Shown here: positions 1 to 9,924 of the stretch, one piece after another
How positions within the stretch are numbered: the stretch's first letter is position 1
How the letters are laid out: every line of letters begins with the position of its first letter
Source of the DNA: Agrococcus sp.
Lineage (GTDB): Bacteria > Actinomycetota > Actinomycetes > Actinomycetales > Microbacteriaceae
Direction of reading: 5' to 3'
Assembly (NCBI GenBank): GCA_031178105.1
Contig: JAPSJX010000008.1
Location: 1-43,266 of the forward strand
DNA length: 43,266 bases
Position numbers and translations under genes: made by a program
The notes under the pieces: model-generated
Seen by the model: only the letters and a program-made list of their open reading frames with translations
Told to the model about the DNA's origin: nothing
Database searches by the model: none

Positions 1-2
1 TG

Positions 3-920
3 GAGGAGATGGGCTACACCGTCGACCTGCAGTACGCGAACGACGACATCCCCACCCAGGTCTCGCAGATCGAGAACATGATCTCCTCGGGCGCTGAGGC
101 CCTGATCATCGCCTCGATCGACGGCACGACGCTCACCGACGTGCTCGCGCAGGCCGGCGACGCCGGCATCCCGGTCATCGCCTACGACCGCCTCATCAAC
201 GGCAGCCCGAACGTCGACTACTACACGACCTTCGACAACTTCCAGGTGGGCGTGCAGCAGGCGACGAGCCTGCTGACCGGTCTCGGCGTGGTCGACGAGA
301 ACGGCGAGCGCACCGACGTCGCCGGCCCGCTGAACGTCGAGCTCTTCGCCGGCAGCCCCGACGACAACAACGCGACGTTCTTCTGGGAGGGCGCGATGAG
401 CGTCCTCCAGCCCCTGATCGACGAAGGCGTGCTCGTGGTCCCCAGCGGCCAGACCGACTTCGAGCAGGCGGCGATCCTCCGCTGGCTGCCGGAGACGGCG
501 CAGGAGCGCATGGAGAACATCCTCACCGTCATCGGCGACACGAAGCTCGACGGCGTGCTCTCGCCCTACGACGGCCTGTCGATCGGCATCATCTCGGCGC
601 TCACGTCGGGCGGCTACGCGACCGACGCGCTGCCCATCATCACGGGCCAGGACGCCGAGGTCGGCTCGGTGCAGTCCATCATCGCCGGCGAGCAGTACTC
701 GACCATCTTCAAGGACACGCGACTGCTCGCCGAGCAGGCCGTGACCATGGTCGACTCGATCCTGAACGGCGAGGAGCCGGAGGTCAACGACACCGAGACC
801 TACGACAACGGTGACCACATCGTGCCGTCGTACCTGCTCGAGTCGACGATCGTGACGGTCGACAACTACGAGGAAGTCCTGATCGAATCTGGCTACTACG
901 AAGAGGGCGACCTCTCCTGA
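3..920 (+). CDS. chvE: Sugar ABC transporter substrate-binding protein, ChvE type (5' end outside window)
   Basis: Periplasmic-binding-protein family 1 component (ChvE/XylF-like) that would bind a monosaccharide outside the membrane and hand it to the ATPase and permease encoded next. The reading frame is open from base 3, so the signal peptide and N-terminus lie upstream of the window. Visible family features are the hinge segment PVIAYDRLI, the stretch [12 protein letters not shown] and the C-terminal lobe with [17 protein letters not shown] and STIFKDTR, typical of the multiple-monosaccharide (ChvE-GguAB) binding proteins. A strong hairpin follows the stop, and the ATPase gene starts 77 bases on. 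The exact sugar cannot be read from sequence; a broad monosaccharide range (xylose, arabinose, galactose, glucose) is known for the family. Confidence 0.9.
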   Translation, partial: EEMGYTVDLQYANDDIPTQVSQIENMISSGAEALIIASIDGTTLTDVLAQAGDAGIPVIAYDRLINGSPNVDYYTTFDNFQVGVQQATSLLTGLGVVDENGERTDVAGPLNVELFAGSPDDNNATFFWEGAMSVLQPLIDEGVLVVPSGQTDFEQAAILRWLPETAQERMENILTVIGDTKLDGVLSPYDGLSIGIISALTSGGYATDALPIITGQDAEVGSVQSIIAGEQYSTIFKDTRLLAEQAVTMVDSILNGEEPEVNDTETYDNGDHIVPSYLLESTIVTVDNYEEVLIESGYYEEGDLS

Positions 921-926
921 CGGCCT

Positions 927-952
927 GGGGCGGGGGCGCGAGCCCCCGCCCC
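927..952 (+). terminator. Intercistronic hairpin after the binding-protein gene
   Basis: A perfect 11-base-pair stem (927-937 with 942-952) closed by a GCGA tetraloop lies seven bases after the binding-protein stop. There is no T tract and the ATPase has its own strong ribosome site, so this is more likely a partial terminator or an RNA-stabilising hairpin that keeps binding-protein mRNA above that of the membrane components. That arrangement is common in ABC operons. Confidence 0.65.
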
Positions 953-997
953 GCTCCGCCACCCACCCAGCGGCATCGCAACGGAAGGAGGGGCGCT

Positions 998-2542
998 GTG
1001 ACGGCGATCCTCGAGATGCGCGGCATCACCAAGGAGTTCCCGGGCGTCAAGGCGCTCTCCGACGTCACCCTCACCGTCGAGCGCGGCGAGGTCCACGCCA
1101 TCTGCGGCGAGAACGGCGCGGGCAAGTCCACCCTCATGAAGGTGCTCTCGGGCGTCTACCCGCACGGCACCTACGACGGCGAGATCGTCTACGAGGCCGA
1201 GCCCGTCGCGTTCCGGTCGATCTCCGACTCGGAGCACAAGGGCATCGTGATCATCCACCAGGAGCTGGCGCTCAGCCCGCACCTGTCGCTCGCCGAGAAC
1301 ATCTTCCTCGGCAACGAGCTCACGGGCCGCGGCGGCCTCATCGACTGGCACGCGACGAACACCGAGGCGCAGCGGCTGCTGGCGCGCGTGGGTCTCGGCG
1401 ACAACCCCGCCGTGCGCGCGAACGAGGTCGGCGTCGGCAAGCAGCAGCTCGTCGAGATCGCGAAGGCGCTCTCGAAGGACGTCAAGCTGCTCATCCTCGA
1501 CGAGCCGACCGCCGCCCTCAACGACGAGGACTCGGCGCACCTGCTCGACCTGATCCGGCACCTCAAGGGCCAGGGGATCACGTCGATCATCATCAGCCAC
1601 AAGCTCAACGAGATCAAGGCGATCGCCGACAAGGTGACCGTCATCCGCGACGGCCGCACGATCGAGACGCTCGTCACCGACGACGTCACCGAGGACCGCA
1701 TCATCAAGGCGATGGTGGGTCGTGACCTCGAGTCGCGGTATCCGGAGCGCGACGTGACGATCGGCGACGAGGTCTTCCGCATCGAGGACTGGCGGGTCCA
1801 CCATCCGACCGAGGCCAGTCGCGTCATCATCCACGACGCCAACCTGTCCGTGCGCGCCGGTGAGGTCGTCGGCATCGCCGGCCTCATGGGCGCGGGCCGC
1901 ACCGAGCTCGCGATGAGCGTCTTCGGCCGCTCCTACGGCTCGCACATCACCGGCACCGCCTACCTGCACGGCAAGGCCGTCGACGTGCGCACGGTGCCCG
2001 CGGCGATCCGGGCCGGGCTCGCGTACGCGACCGAGGACCGCAAGCGGTACGGCCTCAACCTCATCGAGGACATCAAGCGCAACATCTCCGCGGCGGCGCT
2101 CGACAAGCTCGTGAAGCGCGTGCTCGTCGATGGCGAGGAGGAGATCCTCGTCGCCGAGGGCTACCGCACGAGCATGCGCATCAAGACCCCCACCGTGAAC
2201 GCGATCGTGGGCAAGCTCTCGGGCGGCAACCAGCAGAAGGTCGTGCTCTCGAAGTGGCTGTTCACCGACCCGGAGGTGCTCATCCTCGATGAGCCGACGC
2301 GCGGCATCGACGTGGGCGCGAAGTACGAGATCTACACGATCATCAACCAGCTCGCGGCGGCGGGGAAGGCGGTCATCGTCATCTCCTCCGAGCTGCCCGA
2401 GCTGCTCGGCATCTGCGACCGCATCTACACGCTGTCGGAGGGCCGGATGACCGGCGAGTTCCCCATCGCCGCGGCGACCCCCGAGGCGCTCATGCAGCGC
2501 ATGACCCAGGAGAAGGAGGCGGACCATGTCCTCGCCCAGTGA
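998..2542 (+). CDS. mmsA: Multiple-monosaccharide ABC transporter ATP-binding protein (MmsA/GguA)
   Basis: Double-cassette sugar ATPase of 514 residues, the usual length for XylG/RbsA/MmsA proteins. The first cassette has Walker [10 protein letters not shown] at about residues 37-45, Walker [12 protein letters not shown] and the H-loop IIISHKL; its signature is the degenerate VGVGKQQ. The second cassette has the altered Walker [10 protein letters not shown], as in RbsA, the signature LSGGNQQK and Walker [18 protein letters not shown]. The GTG start is set by AAGGAGG at 985-991. Its 3' end overlaps the permease start by 17 bases, implying translational coupling. It powers uptake by the complex with the flanking binding protein and permease. 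Confidence 0.95.
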   Translation: MTAILEMRGITKEFPGVKALSDVTLTVERGEVHAICGENGAGKSTLMKVLSGVYPHGTYDGEIVYEAEPVAFRSISDSEHKGIVIIHQELALSPHLSLAENIFLGNELTGRGGLIDWHATNTEAQRLLARVGLGDNPAVRANEVGVGKQQLVEIAKALSKDVKLLILDEPTAALNDEDSAHLLDLIRHLKGQGITSIIISHKLNEIKAIADKVTVIRDGRTIETLVTDDVTEDRIIKAMVGRDLESRYPERDVTIGDEVFRIEDWRVHHPTEASRVIIHDANLSVRAGEVVGIAGLMGAGRTELAMSVFGRSYGSHITGTAYLHGKAVDVRTVPAAIRAGLAYATEDRKRYGLNLIEDIKRNISAAALDKLVKRVLVDGEEEILVAEGYRTSMRIKTPTVNAIVGKLSGGNQQKVVLSKWLFTDPEVLILDEPTRGIDVGAKYEIYTIINQLAAAGKAVIVISSELPELLGICDRIYTLSEGRMTGEFPIAAATPEALMQRMTQEKEADHVLAQ

Positions 2543-3803
2543 CCCCTCGACCGGCGCCCCCGCACGGCGCTCATCGCAGGGCGATCCAGCCCGCGACCTC
2601 GCGCCGTCGACGCTGCGCACCGCCAGCTCGTTCCTGCTCTCCAGGGTGCAGCAGATCGGCATCTTCATCGCCCTGGTGGTGATCGTGCTGCTGTTCCAGG
2701 GCCTCACGGGTGGCCGCCTGCTCACCGCGGGCAACGTCGCCAACATCATCGTCCAGAACAGCTACATCCTCATCCTCGCCATCGGCATGGTGATGGTCAT
2801 CATCGCCGGGCACATCGACCTCTCGGTCGGCTCGGTCGCCGCGTTCGTCGGTGCCGCCACGGGCGTGATGGTCGTGCAGTGGGGCTGGCCCTGGTGGCTC
2901 GCCATCGTCGTCGGCATCGTGCTCGGCGCGGTGGTCGGCGCGTGGCAGGGCTTCTGGGTCGCGGTGGTCGGGATCCCGGCGTTCATCGTCACGCTCGCGG
3001 GCATGCTCATCTTCCGCGGGCTCACGCAGATCACGCTCGGCAACACCCAGATCACGCCGTTCCCGACCGAGTACCGGCAACTGGGTGGCGGCTACCTCTT
3101 CCCAGAGCTGTTCCCGGCCTCCACGAGCCCTGCCGAGTGGATCACCGTCGGGCTCGGCCTGCTGACCCTCGTGCTGTTCGTCGGCTCGCAGCTGCGCGGT
3201 CGCAGCAAGCGCGTCAAGCTGGGCGTCGAGGGTGAGCCCGCCTGGTGGTTCTGGACCCGCACGGGCTTCGGCGCGCTGCTCATCGTGCTGCTCACCTACC
3301 TGCTGGGCATCGCCGAGGGCTCGCGCGGCACCCCGATCGTGCTCATCGTGCTCGGCATCCTCGTCGTCACCTACTCGATCGTGATGCAGCGCACCCGGTT
3401 CGGCCGCCACATCTACGCCGTCGGCGGCAACCGGCACGCTGCCGACCTGTCGGGCATCCGCTCGAAGCGCATCGACTTCATGCTCTTCGTCAACATGGGC
3501 ATGCTCGCGGCGCTCGCCGGCATCGTGTTCACGGGCCGCTTGAACTCGGCGGGTCCTGGCGCCGGCAACCTCTTCGAGCTCGACGCCATCGCCGCGGCGT
3601 TCATCGGCGGCGCCGCGGTGCAGGGCGGCATCGGCACCGTCGTCGGCGCGATCACCGGCGGCCTCATCATGGGTGTGCTCAACAACGGCATGTCGCTCAT
3701 GGGCGTCTCGACCGACTACCAGCAGTTCATCAAGGGCATGGTGCTGCTGCTGGCTGTCGCCTTCGACGTCTACAACAAGCGGCGCGCTCGCTCGCTCGGC
3801 TGA
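2526..3803 (+). CDS. mmsB: Multiple-monosaccharide ABC transporter permease (MmsB/GguB)
   Basis: Membrane component of the sugar ABC transporter, 425 residues and highly hydrophobic, with roughly ten predicted membrane spans. A polar N-terminus of about 35 residues precedes the first span. The central loop around [12 protein letters not shown] and the C-terminal coupling region ([22 protein letters not shown]) are characteristic of the XylH/MmsB branch, which is longer than RbsC. The ATG lies inside the 3' end of the ATPase gene, so the two are probably translated together. A long inverted repeat just after the stop ends the operon. Confidence 0.95.
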   Translation: MSSPSDPSTGAPARRSSQGDPARDLAPSTLRTASSFLLSRVQQIGIFIALVVIVLLFQGLTGGRLLTAGNVANIIVQNSYILILAIGMVMVIIAGHIDLSVGSVAAFVGAATGVMVVQWGWPWWLAIVVGIVLGAVVGAWQGFWVAVVGIPAFIVTLAGMLIFRGLTQITLGNTQITPFPTEYRQLGGGYLFPELFPASTSPAEWITVGLGLLTLVLFVGSQLRGRSKRVKLGVEGEPAWWFWTRTGFGALLIVLLTYLLGIAEGSRGTPIVLIVLGILVVTYSIVMQRTRFGRHIYAVGGNRHAADLSGIRSKRIDFMLFVNMGMLAALAGIVFTGRLNSAGPGAGNLFELDAIAAAFIGGAAVQGGIGTVVGAITGGLIMGVLNNGMSLMGVSTDYQQFIKGMVLLLAVAFDVYNKRRARSLG

Positions 3804-3809
3804 CGAGCG

Positions 3810-3855
3810 GCGCACAGGCGGCCCCGGGCGGAAGCCCGGGGCCGCTGCTGTGCGC
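3810..3855 (+). terminator. Long hairpin terminator after the sugar ABC operon
   Basis: A 12-base-pair GC stem (3818-3829 with 3834-3845) carries a GGAA loop and is extended outward by an eight-pair arm (3810-3817 with 3848-3855) after a two-base bulge. It starts seven bases after the permease stop. There is no T run, as is usual for actinobacterial terminators. Confidence 0.8.
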
Positions 3856-3912
3856 GATCGCCGCGAACCCCTTCTCGTCCCGGTCGTTCGTCCGGCTAAG
3901 GAGGTAGGCTGG

Positions 3913-5157
3913 ATGGAGCAATCGGACACGAAGAGGGATCGCATGCTGCTCGCCATCGTCAACGCCAAGGTCATCCCGGTCGAGGGCGAGGAGTTCGACG
4001 GCACGATCCTCGTGCGCGACGGCCGGATCGCGGAGCTCGGCGCCGACGTCGTCGTCCCGGAGGGCGCGGAGGTGCTCGACGCCGCTGGCGCCCAGGTCAC
4101 GCCCGGCCTCGTCGACGCGCACGTGCACCTGGGCGTGCACCCCGAGGGCGACGGCCCGACCGCGAGCGACACGAACGAGATGACGAACCCGAACACCGCG
4201 GGCGTGCGGGCGCTCGACGCGATCGACCCGTTCGACGAGGGCTTCGACCTCGCGCTCGCCGGCGGCGTGACGACCGTCAACGTGAACCCCGGGTCCGGCA
4301 ACCCGATCGGCGGCCAGGCGGTCACCCTGCACACGCACGGCCGGATCGTCGACCACATGGTGCTGCGAGAGCCCGCGGGCATCAAGAGCGCGCTCGGCGA
4401 GAACCCGAAGCGCGTCTACGGCGACAAGAAGGTCATGCCCTCGACGAGGATGGGCACGGCCAAGATCCTGCGCGACGCCTTCGTCGCGGCGCAGAACTAC
4501 CAGCGCAAGCTCGCCGATCCCGAGAAGGGCGGCGCCCAGGACGTCGACCTCACGATGGAGGCGCTCGCGAAGGTCCTGCGACGCGAGATCCCCTGGCGCC
4601 AGCACGCGCACCGCGCCGACGACATCGTCACGGCGCTGCGGCTGCAGGCGGAGTTCGGCTACGACCTCATCATCGATCACGGCACCGAGGCGCACGTGGT
4701 CGCCGACCTGCTCGCCGAGCGCGGCGTGCCGGTGCTCATCGGACCGCTGTTCACGACGAAGTCGAAGATGGAGCTGCGGAAGCGCTCGATCGCGAATCCC
4801 GGCAAGCTCGCGAGGGCCGGCGTGGAGCTCTCGCTCATCACCGACCACCCGGTGATCCCCATCTCCTTCCTCGTCCACCAGGCATCCCTCGCCGTGCGCG
4901 AGGGGCTCGACCGCGAGACCGCGCTGCGCGCCATCACCATCAACCCCGCGAAGGCGCTCGGCGTCGCCGCCGAGGTCGGCTCGATCGAGGCCGGCAAGCG
5001 CGCCGACCTCGTGCTGTGGGGCGGCGACTGGATGGACCCGATGGCGCGGCCTCGCGTCGTGCTCATCGACGGCCGCGTGGTCTTCGAGCACGACGTCGCC
5101 ACCGGCGACGAGCGCATCGCGTCGCGCGACGCTGTGCCCCTGGCGCTGCCCGCGTGA
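3913..5157 (+). CDS. Metal-dependent amidohydrolase (imidazolonepropionase-like)
   Basis: Amidohydrolase-superfamily enzyme of 414 residues that would hydrolyse an amide or C-N bond in an unknown substrate. The N-terminal beta sandwich starts NAKVIPVEGEEFDG, followed by the first metal motif VDAHVHLG, a histidine-rich segment (PWRQHAHRADD), IIDHGTEAH, and the late metal aspartate in LITDHPV. The C-terminal AINPAKALG-like segment and GKRADLVLWGGD are typical. The start at 3913 follows a nine-base match to the anti-Shine-Dalgarno (TAAGGAGGT, 3897-3905). The next ATG at 3943 is an alternative and would fit if TAGGCT (3905-3910) is a -10 box. The downstream transporter overlaps its stop, so substrate and export may be linked; this is inference. 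Confidence 0.85.
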   Translation: MEQSDTKRDRMLLAIVNAKVIPVEGEEFDGTILVRDGRIAELGADVVVPEGAEVLDAAGAQVTPGLVDAHVHLGVHPEGDGPTASDTNEMTNPNTAGVRALDAIDPFDEGFDLALAGGVTTVNVNPGSGNPIGGQAVTLHTHGRIVDHMVLREPAGIKSALGENPKRVYGDKKVMPSTRMGTAKILRDAFVAAQNYQRKLADPEKGGAQDVDLTMEALAKVLRREIPWRQHAHRADDIVTALRLQAEFGYDLIIDHGTEAHVVADLLAERGVPVLIGPLFTTKSKMELRKRSIANPGKLARAGVELSLITDHPVIPISFLVHQASLAVREGLDRETALRAITINPAKALGVAAEVGSIEAGKRADLVLWGGDWMDPMARPRVVLIDGRVVFEHDVATGDERIASRDAVPLALPA

Positions 5158-6374
5158 CCGGGCACCCCGGAGACGCGCTGAGTCCCAGCCGTCGCTTCAC
5201 CACCCTGCTCGTCCTCGGCCTGCTCGCCGGGCTGGGCCCGTTCACGATCGACCTGTACCTGCCGGCGTTCCCCGCAGTGAAGGACGAGTTCGCGACGACG
5301 GATGCCGTCGTGCAGCTCACGCTCTCGGCCACCACCATCGGCTTCGCGCTGGGACAGCTCATCGTGGGCCCGCTCTCCGACCGCATCGGGCGCCGTCGGC
5401 CGCTGCTCATCGCCACGAGCGTCCACGTGATCGCGAGCGTCGGGGTGGCGCTCGCGCCCGACGTCACGACGCTCATGCTGCTGCGCGTCCTGCAGGGCTT
5501 CGGCGCGGCGGCCGGCACGGTGGTGGCCATGGCGATGGTGCGCGACCTGTTCAGCGGGTCGCGGCTCGTGACGGCACTGTCGCGCCTCGCCCTCGTCATC
5601 GGCATCGCGCCCATCGCGGCGCCCGTGATCGGCTCCTGGCTGCTGGGCGTGCTGGACTGGCGAGGACTGTTCTGGGTGCTCGCCGCCTACGCGGTGCTGG
5701 TCATCGCGCTGCAGCTGCTGTTCCTGCGCGAGACGCTGCCGCCGCACCTGCGCCACGAGCCAGGCCACACGACGCTCCGCCAGCGCTACCGCGCGGTGCT
5801 CGGCGACCGCGTCTTCGTCGGCGTCGCGATCATCGGCGCGAGCATCTTCGGCGGCATGTTCGCCTACCTCTCGACCTCGTCGCTGCTGCTGCAGGAGGTC
5901 CACGGCTTCACGCCGGGCGAGTTCGGCCTCATCTTCGCGCTCTGCTCGGTCGCGGTGCTCATCGGCACCCAGACCGCCGGTCGTGCCGCGAACCGCTGGG
6001 GGGCGCAGTGGGTGCTCGCGGTCTCGACGGCGCTGCTCATCGTCGGCGCCTCGGGCATCATCGTGCTCGACGTGGCGGGGCTCGGCATCGTCGGGCTCGT
6101 CCCGCCGCTCGCCCTGTTCGCCTTCGCCTTCGGCCTGTCGATGCCGTGCGTGCAGTCGTTGGCGCTCGCGAACCACGGCCAGGAGGCGGGCACCGCGGCG
6201 TCGCTCCTCGGGGCGCTCAACATGTCGATCGCCGGCCTCGTGAGCCCGGTCGTGGGCCTCTTCCGCATCGAGAACGCCATCCCGATGGGCGTCGTGATGC
6301 TCATCTGCGGTGTGCTCGCCACCTGCTCGCTCTGGCTCGTCGTGCGTCCGCGCCAGGTGCAGCCGATCACCTGA
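5154..6374 (+). CDS. MFS efflux transporter, Bcr/CflA family
   Basis: Major facilitator protein of 406 residues with twelve predicted membrane helices. The start LVLGLLAGLGPFTIDLYLPA and the motif-A loop GPLSDRIGRRRPLL mark the Bcr/CflA drug-resistance branch, and the helix-5 region LRVLQGFGAAAG with IAPIAAPVIGSWLL is also typical. The GTG start shares GTGA with the amidohydrolase stop, so translation is coupled. The substrate is unknown; family members export bicyclomycin, chloramphenicol, florfenicol or cysteine-related compounds. Confidence 0.9.
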   Translation: MTGHPGDALSPSRRFTTLLVLGLLAGLGPFTIDLYLPAFPAVKDEFATTDAVVQLTLSATTIGFALGQLIVGPLSDRIGRRRPLLIATSVHVIASVGVALAPDVTTLMLLRVLQGFGAAAGTVVAMAMVRDLFSGSRLVTALSRLALVIGIAPIAAPVIGSWLLGVLDWRGLFWVLAAYAVLVIALQLLFLRETLPPHLRHEPGHTTLRQRYRAVLGDRVFVGVAIIGASIFGGMFAYLSTSSLLLQEVHGFTPGEFGLIFALCSVAVLIGTQTAGRAANRWGAQWVLAVSTALLIVGASGIIVLDVAGLGIVGLVPPLALFAFAFGLSMPCVQSLALANHGQEAGTAASLLGALNMSIAGLVSPVVGLFRIENAIPMGVVMLICGVLATCSLWLVVRPRQVQPIT

Positions 6375-6433
6375 CGCGGCGGCGCACAGCGCCGCGCGGT
6401 CGAGGCGGCCGCTGCCGCCCGGCGCCCGCGACC

Positions 6434-6439
6434 TAGGAT
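6434..6439 (+). promoter_or_regulatory. -10 box TAGGAT for a leaderless transcript
   Basis: TAGGAT lies six bases before the ATG at 6446. Transcription would start at or next to the start codon, and no Shine-Dalgarno sequence is present in between. The same layout recurs at six other genes in the window. Confidence 0.6.
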
Positions 6440-6445
6440 GGCGGC

Positions 6446-8275
6446 ATGACGGACGAGCTGGCGAAGGCCCAGGCGGAACTCGAGGCGGCCAGGCACGCGC
6501 AGGCCGCGGCCGCGGCGCGGCTCGCCGAGCTCCAGGCGGGGCGGGAGCGCGCGCGGGTCGACGCGCCTCCGTCGCCGGCCGAGGACGTGGCCCCCGAGGG
6601 AGCGCCGCCCGTCGCCGAGTCGTTCTCGCGGGCACCCGAGGCCGAGACCGTGCCCGCCGACCCCGAGCATCCGTCGGAGCCCGGGGACCGGATCCAGCCG
6701 GCCGAGAGCGCCGGCCCGCTGAGCGTCGACGAGGTGGCCGCCGTCCGCGCCGGCTACGCGTTCGACGGCCCGGCGCTCGCGATCGGCGCGCTCGTGAACG
6801 GCGAGCCCGACGCCGAGACCCAGGTGCGCATCCCGCTCGCGATGCTGAACCGGCACGGCCTGGTCGCCGGCGCGACCGGCACCGGCAAGACGAGGACGCT
6901 GCAGGTGCTCGCCGAGCAGCTCTCGGCCGCCGGCGTGCCGGTCTTCGCCGCCGACATCAAGGGCGATCTCTCGGGCGTCGCCACCGCGGGCGCCTCGGAC
7001 GAGAAGCTGCTCGCCCGCACCGCCGGCATCGGCCAGGCGTGGCAGGCCACGGCGTCCCCGGTCGAGTACTTCGCCCTCGGCGGCGAGGGCATCGGCGTGC
7101 CGGTGCGCGCGACCGTGCTCTCGTTCGGCCCGACGCTGCTCGCGAAGGTGCTGGGGCTCAACGACACCCAGGAGTCGAGCCTCGGCATCGTCTTCGCGTA
7201 CGCCGACGAGCACCGGCTGCCGCTCGTCGACCTCAAGGACCTGCGCGAGCTGCTGCTGTGGCTCACGGGCGACGAGGGCAAGGCCGAGCTGAAGCGCCTC
7301 GGCGGGATCTCGGCGCAGACCGCAGGCGTCATCCTGCGCGAGATCACCGCCTTCAGCGAGCAGGGCGCCGACGTGTTCTTCGGCGAGCCCGAGCTCGACA
7401 CCCGCGAGCTCATGCGCACGACGCCGGACGGCCGCGGCATCATCAGCCTGCTCGAGCTGCCGCGGGTCGCGAGCAGGCCGGCACTGTTCTCGACGTTCCT
7501 CATGTGGCTGCTCGCGGACCTCTTCGAGGGCCTGCCCGAGGTGGGCGACGTCGAGCGGCCGAAGCTCGTGTTCTTCTTCGACGAGGCGCACCTGCTGTTC
7601 CAGGACGCGTCGAAGGACTTCCTCACCGCGATCACGCAGACCGTCCGGCTCATCCGCTCGAAGGGCGTCGGCATCTTCTTCGTCACGCAGACGCCCAAGG
7701 ACGTCCCCTCCGACGTGCTCGCGCAGCTCGGCTCGCGCGTGCAGCACCAGCTGCGCGCCCACACGCCCGACGACGCGACCGCCCTGCGGCAGACGGTGCG
7801 CACGTACCCGCGCAGCGGCTACGACCTCGAGGAGGTGCTCACGAGCCTCGGCATCGGCGAGGCGATCGTGACGGTCATGGACGAGCGCGGCGCCCCGACA
7901 CCGGTCGCGTGGACACGGCTGCGGGCGCCGCAGGGCTCCATGCAGCCGACCCCGGATGCGGTGATGCAGCAGAGCGTGCAGGCATCGCCGCTCACGGCGA
8001 CCTACGGTCGGGCCGTCGACCGGGAGTCCGCCTACGAGCTGCTGCAGGCGCGGCTCGCCGCCGCGCAGCGCGCCGAGCAGGACGAGGCCGCTCGCGAGGC
8101 CGCCGAGGAGGAGGCGGAGCGCCTCGAGCGCGAGGCGGCGAAGCACCGCGCGCGCGCCGAGCGATCCAGTCAGCGCTCGGGCGGCAGCGTCGTGACCGAC
8201 TTCATCGGCTCCCGCTCCGGCCGATCGCTCATCCGCGAGATCGTGCGCGGCGTCTTCGGCAACCGTCGACGATGA
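6446..8275 (+). CDS. HerA-like helicase-domain ATPase (DUF853/YjgR family)
   Basis: A 609-residue P-loop ATPase of the HerA/FtsK superclass. Residues 1-40 form an alanine-rich coiled coil, followed by an acidic, proline-rich linker to about residue 90. Walker A GATGTGKT is at 142-149, followed by FAADIKGDLSG; Walker B FFFDEAHLLF and the sensor-like FFVTQTPKDVP come later. The C-terminus is a charged coiled coil (residues 530-580). Family members are known as YjgR or DUF853 proteins; their cellular role is not established, though relatives pump DNA. Transcription appears to start at the ATG itself (TAGGAT at 6434). The stop overlaps the histidine kinase start (ATGA). Confidence 0.88.
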   Translation: MTDELAKAQAELEAARHAQAAAAARLAELQAGRERARVDAPPSPAEDVAPEGAPPVAESFSRAPEAETVPADPEHPSEPGDRIQPAESAGPLSVDEVAAVRAGYAFDGPALAIGALVNGEPDAETQVRIPLAMLNRHGLVAGATGTGKTRTLQVLAEQLSAAGVPVFAADIKGDLSGVATAGASDEKLLARTAGIGQAWQATASPVEYFALGGEGIGVPVRATVLSFGPTLLAKVLGLNDTQESSLGIVFAYADEHRLPLVDLKDLRELLLWLTGDEGKAELKRLGGISAQTAGVILREITAFSEQGADVFFGEPELDTRELMRTTPDGRGIISLLELPRVASRPALFSTFLMWLLADLFEGLPEVGDVERPKLVFFFDEAHLLFQDASKDFLTAITQTVRLIRSKGVGIFFVTQTPKDVPSDVLAQLGSRVQHQLRAHTPDDATALRQTVRTYPRSGYDLEEVLTSLGIGEAIVTVMDERGAPTPVAWTRLRAPQGSMQPTPDAVMQQSVQASPLTATYGRAVDRESAYELLQARLAAAQRAEQDEAAREAAEEEAERLEREAAKHRARAERSSQRSGGSVVTDFIGSRSGRSLIREIVRGVFGNRRR

Positions 8276-9924
8276 CCGCCACCGAAAGCTCGGTGGCCCC
8301 CGAGCGACCGCGCGGCATCGCCGCGCTGACCGAGACGCTGCGCGGTCAGCTGCTGTCGGTCGCGGTGCTCGCGCTCGTGCTCTTCGTGCTGACGATCCTC
8401 GCTCCGGGCGTCTGGCAGGGGCCGTGGCTGTGGGCGGGCGTGGCGGTCGTCGTCGCGGCGACCGGGGCCGCCGCGCTCGGGCAGGGCCCGCTCTACGAGG
8501 CGAACTGGCTCCCGGTGCTCGTGCCCGCGATGGACCTCCTCGCCATCATGCTGCTCCTCGGCGACCCGGGGGTGCCCCGGATGGTGGCGATGCTCGCGGT
8601 CGTGCCGGCGTTCTGGCTCGGCTTCGTCGGCCGTCGCGCGGGTGTCGTCATCGTGGCGATCGGCGGCGTGGCGATGGGCATCGCGATGGCGGTCCAGATC
8701 GCCGGATCGGTGGGGACGACGAGGACGGCGAACGCCGTGGGTGCGGTGCTCGTGCCGCTCGCCCTGATCGCCGCCGCGTCGTTCGCCGACAGCTACACCG
8801 GCAGGATCGAGCGCCAGCAGGACGCCATCCTCGACCGCGAGCGGGAGAAGACCGCGATGGCCCGCCAGCTCGTCGCGGACGGCGTGCTGCTCGACGCGAT
8901 CTTCGAGACGGCGCGGGTTGGCCTCATGGTGCTCGACGCCGACGGCGCCATCGTGCGCATGAACCCGACGCTCAGCGGCCACCCCGCGCTCCAGGGCACG
9001 AGTCACGACCACGTGCTCGACGGTGCGCGGTTCCTCGACCTGGAGACGCGGCAGCGCATCCCGCACGGGGAGATGCCCTTCCTGCGGGCGGCGCGCGGCG
9101 AGTCGTTCGACAACAGCAGGTTCTGGATCGCGCGCCCCGGCCAGGACATGTTCGCGGTGACGTTGTCCTCGCGACCGCTCATGGTCGACGGCGAGTTCCG
9201 CGGCTCGATCGCGTCGGTGGATGACGTGACGGCGTACATGCGGATGCTCGAGGACCGCGACGACTTCGTCGCGCTCATCTCGCACGAGCTGCGCACGCCC
9301 CTCACCTCGATCGCGGGCTACATCGAGCTCGCGATGGACGAGGACATGTCCGACGAGCTCCGCGCGTGGCTCAGGATCGTGGAGCGCAACGGCACGCGGC
9401 TGCGCACGCTCGTCGAGGACCTGCTCATCGTCGGCGAGATGAGCCGCGGCGAGCTGCACCTCGACCCCACCGACGTCGACCTGCGATCGCTCGCCGAGGA
9501 CGCCGTCGCGACCCTCGAGCACCGGGCGCGCAACCGCGGCGTCGAGCTGCGGCTCGTCGACGGGCCGCCGGCGCCGCTCGTGGCCGACGAGCGCCGCCTG
9601 AGCCAGGTGGTCGAGAACCTCATCTCGAACGGCATCAAGTACACGAGCGACGACGGCTTCGTCGAGGTGCGCGTGGGCGTCGAGGGCCGGGAGGCGCTGC
9701 TGCAGGTCAGCGACGACGGCCCCGGGGTCGCGCCCGACGAGGCGGCACGCGTGTTCGAGCGGTTCTACCGCTCGTCCGCCGCCCGCGCCTCGGGCGTGCA
9801 GGGCGCGGGTCTCGGCCTCTGGATCTGCCGGATGATCGTGCAGGCGCACGGCGGCGCGATCGCGTTCGACAGCGAGGTCGGCGCCGGATCAGTCGCGACG
9901 GTCCGGCTGCCCTCCGGCCGCTGA
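8272..9924 (+). CDS. Membrane PAS-domain sensor histidine kinase
   Basis: A 550-residue sensor kinase. Residues 25-175 hold about six hydrophobic segments, followed by a short coiled coil, a PAS domain (about 205-325) and a HisKA dimerisation domain with phospho-acceptor His338 in SHELRTPLTS. The catalytic domain has the N box NLISNGIKYT, G1 box DDGPG, F box ERFYR and G2 box GAGLGLW, so all boxes are intact. The ATG overlaps the stop of the HerA-like gene. No response regulator follows on the same strand; the nearest is the stand-alone receiver on the opposite strand at 12341-12706, whose operon converges on this gene, making it the best partner candidate. The last 36 bases overlap the 3' end of the glycosyltransferase gene. 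Confidence 0.92.
   Translation: MTATESSVAPERPRGIAALTETLRGQLLSVAVLALVLFVLTILAPGVWQGPWLWAGVAVVVAATGAAALGQGPLYEANWLPVLVPAMDLLAIMLLLGDPGVPRMVAMLAVVPAFWLGFVGRRAGVVIVAIGGVAMGIAMAVQIAGSVGTTRTANAVGAVLVPLALIAAASFADSYTGRIERQQDAILDREREKTAMARQLVADGVLLDAIFETARVGLMVLDADGAIVRMNPTLSGHPALQGTSHDHVLDGARFLDLETRQRIPHGEMPFLRAARGESFDNSRFWIARPGQDMFAVTLSSRPLMVDGEFRGSIASVDDVTAYMRMLEDRDDFVALISHELRTPLTSIAGYIELAMDEDMSDELRAWLRIVERNGTRLRTLVEDLLIVGEMSRGELHLDPTDVDLRSLAEDAVATLEHRARNRGVELRLVDGPPAPLVADERRLSQVVENLISNGIKYTSDDGFVEVRVGVEGREALLQVSDDGPGVAPDEAARVFERFYRSSAARASGVQGAGLGLWICRMIVQAHGGAIAFDSEVGAGSVATVRLPSGR

Noticed and set aside
896-2749. 617-residue open frame on the minus strand opposite the sugar ATPase gene (and many similar long antisense frames across the window)
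   Set aside because: High GC makes long antisense frames common; composition is Arg/Asp/Ala/Val-rich without recognisable domains and lies fully opposite a clear gene.
3905-3910. TAGGCT as a leaderless -10 box for the amidohydrolase
   Set aside because: It leaves only two bases before the ATG at 3913 and overlaps a near-perfect Shine-Dalgarno sequence; it could only serve the alternative start at 3943.
6310-8271. Very long frame that would extend the histidine kinase by 654 residues upstream
   Set aside because: It runs out of frame through the HerA-like ATPase gene and is Arg/Gly/Ala-rich noise; the ATGA overlap at 8272 gives a proper start.
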